Shown here one piece after another: positions 63,665-64,000 of a stretch of 64,000 bases of DNA. Source of the DNA: Streptomyces alanosinicus (GTDB taxonomy: Bacteria > Actinomycetota > Actinomycetes > Streptomycetales > Streptomycetaceae); NCBI RefSeq assembly GCF_014650595.1, contig NZ_BMVG01000006.1:248001-312000 (forward strand), in the 5' to 3' direction. Position numbers and translations under genes: made by a program. Numbering within the stretch: position 1 is the stretch's first letter; the number at the start of each line of letters is the position of its first letter. A model generated the notes under the pieces. The model made no database searches. It saw only the letters and a program-made list of their open reading frames with translations, and was not told the origin of the DNA.

Positions 63665-64000
63665 CACAACTCCTTGAAGTGGTCGAACGGTTCACGGCAG
63701 GCCAGGCAGCGGCGCAGTGCCTTGCACGCGGTGGAGGAGAACCTGCTCAGCAGCTCGGTGTCGGCGCCGCCGCAGTGCGGGCAACGGACGGGATCGGTGA
63801 GCTCGGTGGGCTCGATGGGCCGGCTGGGCTCGGTGGTGGGTCCGTCGTCGGTCCGGGTCGGGCCGAGGGACAGCGGGACCGGGCCGAAGGCGCCGCGCGT
63901 CCGCGGGGGAGCGATGCCGAACTCCCTGAGTTTGCGGCGTCCTTCGGGGCTGATGTCGTCGGTCGACCAGGCGGGCGTCAGCACGGTGCGGACCGTGACC
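63664..64000 (-). CDS. paaD: Phenylacetate-CoA oxygenase subunit PaaD (partial)
   Basis: The C-terminal part of PaaD, whose 5' end lies beyond the right edge. It reads VTVRTVLTPAWSTDDISPEG, RRKLREFGIAPP, and then a zinc-binding segment CPHCGGADTELLSRFSSTAC, KALRRCLACREPFDHFKEL. PaaD is needed for maturation of the epoxidase, related to the MIP18/SufT family. Upstream genes paaABC should follow beyond the window. Confidence 0.9.
   Translation of the reverse strand, partial: VTVRTVLTPAWSTDDISPEGRRKLREFGIAPPRTRGAFGPVPLSLGPTRTDDGPTTEPSRPIEPTELTDPVRCPHCGGADTELLSRFSSTACKALRRCLACREPFDHFKEL

Overview
The window is the replication-origin region of a high-GC actinobacterial chromosome, almost certainly a Streptomyces. 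Three things in the sequence support this. The gene order is parB-parA-rsmG-jag-yidC-yidD-rnpA-rpmH / dnaA-oriC-dnaN-gnd-recF-dciA-gyrB-gyrA. Dense clusters of TTGTCCACA-type DnaA boxes fill the dnaA-dnaN gap. Lineage-typical small genes are present, such as a DLW-39 protein, CrgA, DUF5324 and class E sortases. The species cannot be named from the sequence.

Layout: (1) 1-6293, minus strand: chromosome segregation (ParB, ParA, parS sites), then the conserved rsmG-jag-yidC-yidD-rnpA-rpmH cluster (16S rRNA methylation, RNA binding, membrane insertion, RNase P, ribosomal protein L34). (2) 6294-18863, plus strand: dnaA, oriC, dnaN, a 6-phosphogluconate dehydrogenase, recF, dciA, gyrB and gyrA. (3) 18864-32400: a DUF3566 membrane protein, tRNA-Ile, a 1370-residue STAND NTPase with 14 WD40 repeats, accessory genes (Ala-rich protein, ferredoxin, glycosyltransferase, secreted DUF6344-type protein), a secreted and membrane-anchored protein convergent with a Ser/Thr kinase, an HTH protein and tRNA-Ala. 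(4) 32548-38466: a divergent LysR/MFS pair with a palindromic operator, then a decayed stretch (Uma2 pseudogene, frameshifted TetR gene, DUF2867 remnant) around an RNA methyltransferase gene and a third perfect parS site at 37610. (5) 38749-45254: cyclophilin, rhomboid protease, crgA, a DUF881 protein, and three class E-like sortases interleaved with a small membrane protein and pabA.

(6) 45255-46600 is a small scrambled island. It holds the broken remains of a gene, a second degenerate copy of the 3' end of the last sortase together with its terminator, and a secreted I36-type inhibitor gene. (7) 46762-54996, minus strand: the growth and division signalling operon fhaA-fhaB-pstP-ftsW/rodA-pbpA-pknB (FHA proteins, PP2C phosphatase, SEDS protein, transpeptidase, PASTA kinase). 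(8) 55520-64000: tRNA-Leu, a TetR/SnoaL/NmrA set with two operators 30 bp apart, a DUF2252 protein, a J-domain protein, a rhodanese, an acyl-CoA dehydrogenase and the paaE/paaD end of a phenylacetate catabolic operon that runs off the right edge.

Most of the window is conserved core. The least expected features are the duplicated sortase tail with its terminator, the third parS beside two broken genes and a perfect hairpin, DnaA-box-like sites outside oriC (near parA, recF and crgA), and a tyrosine-rich repeat in the DnaA linker. I found no clear sign of a wholly new multi-gene system. Gene families were assigned by recognising motifs in the translations; no database search was run.
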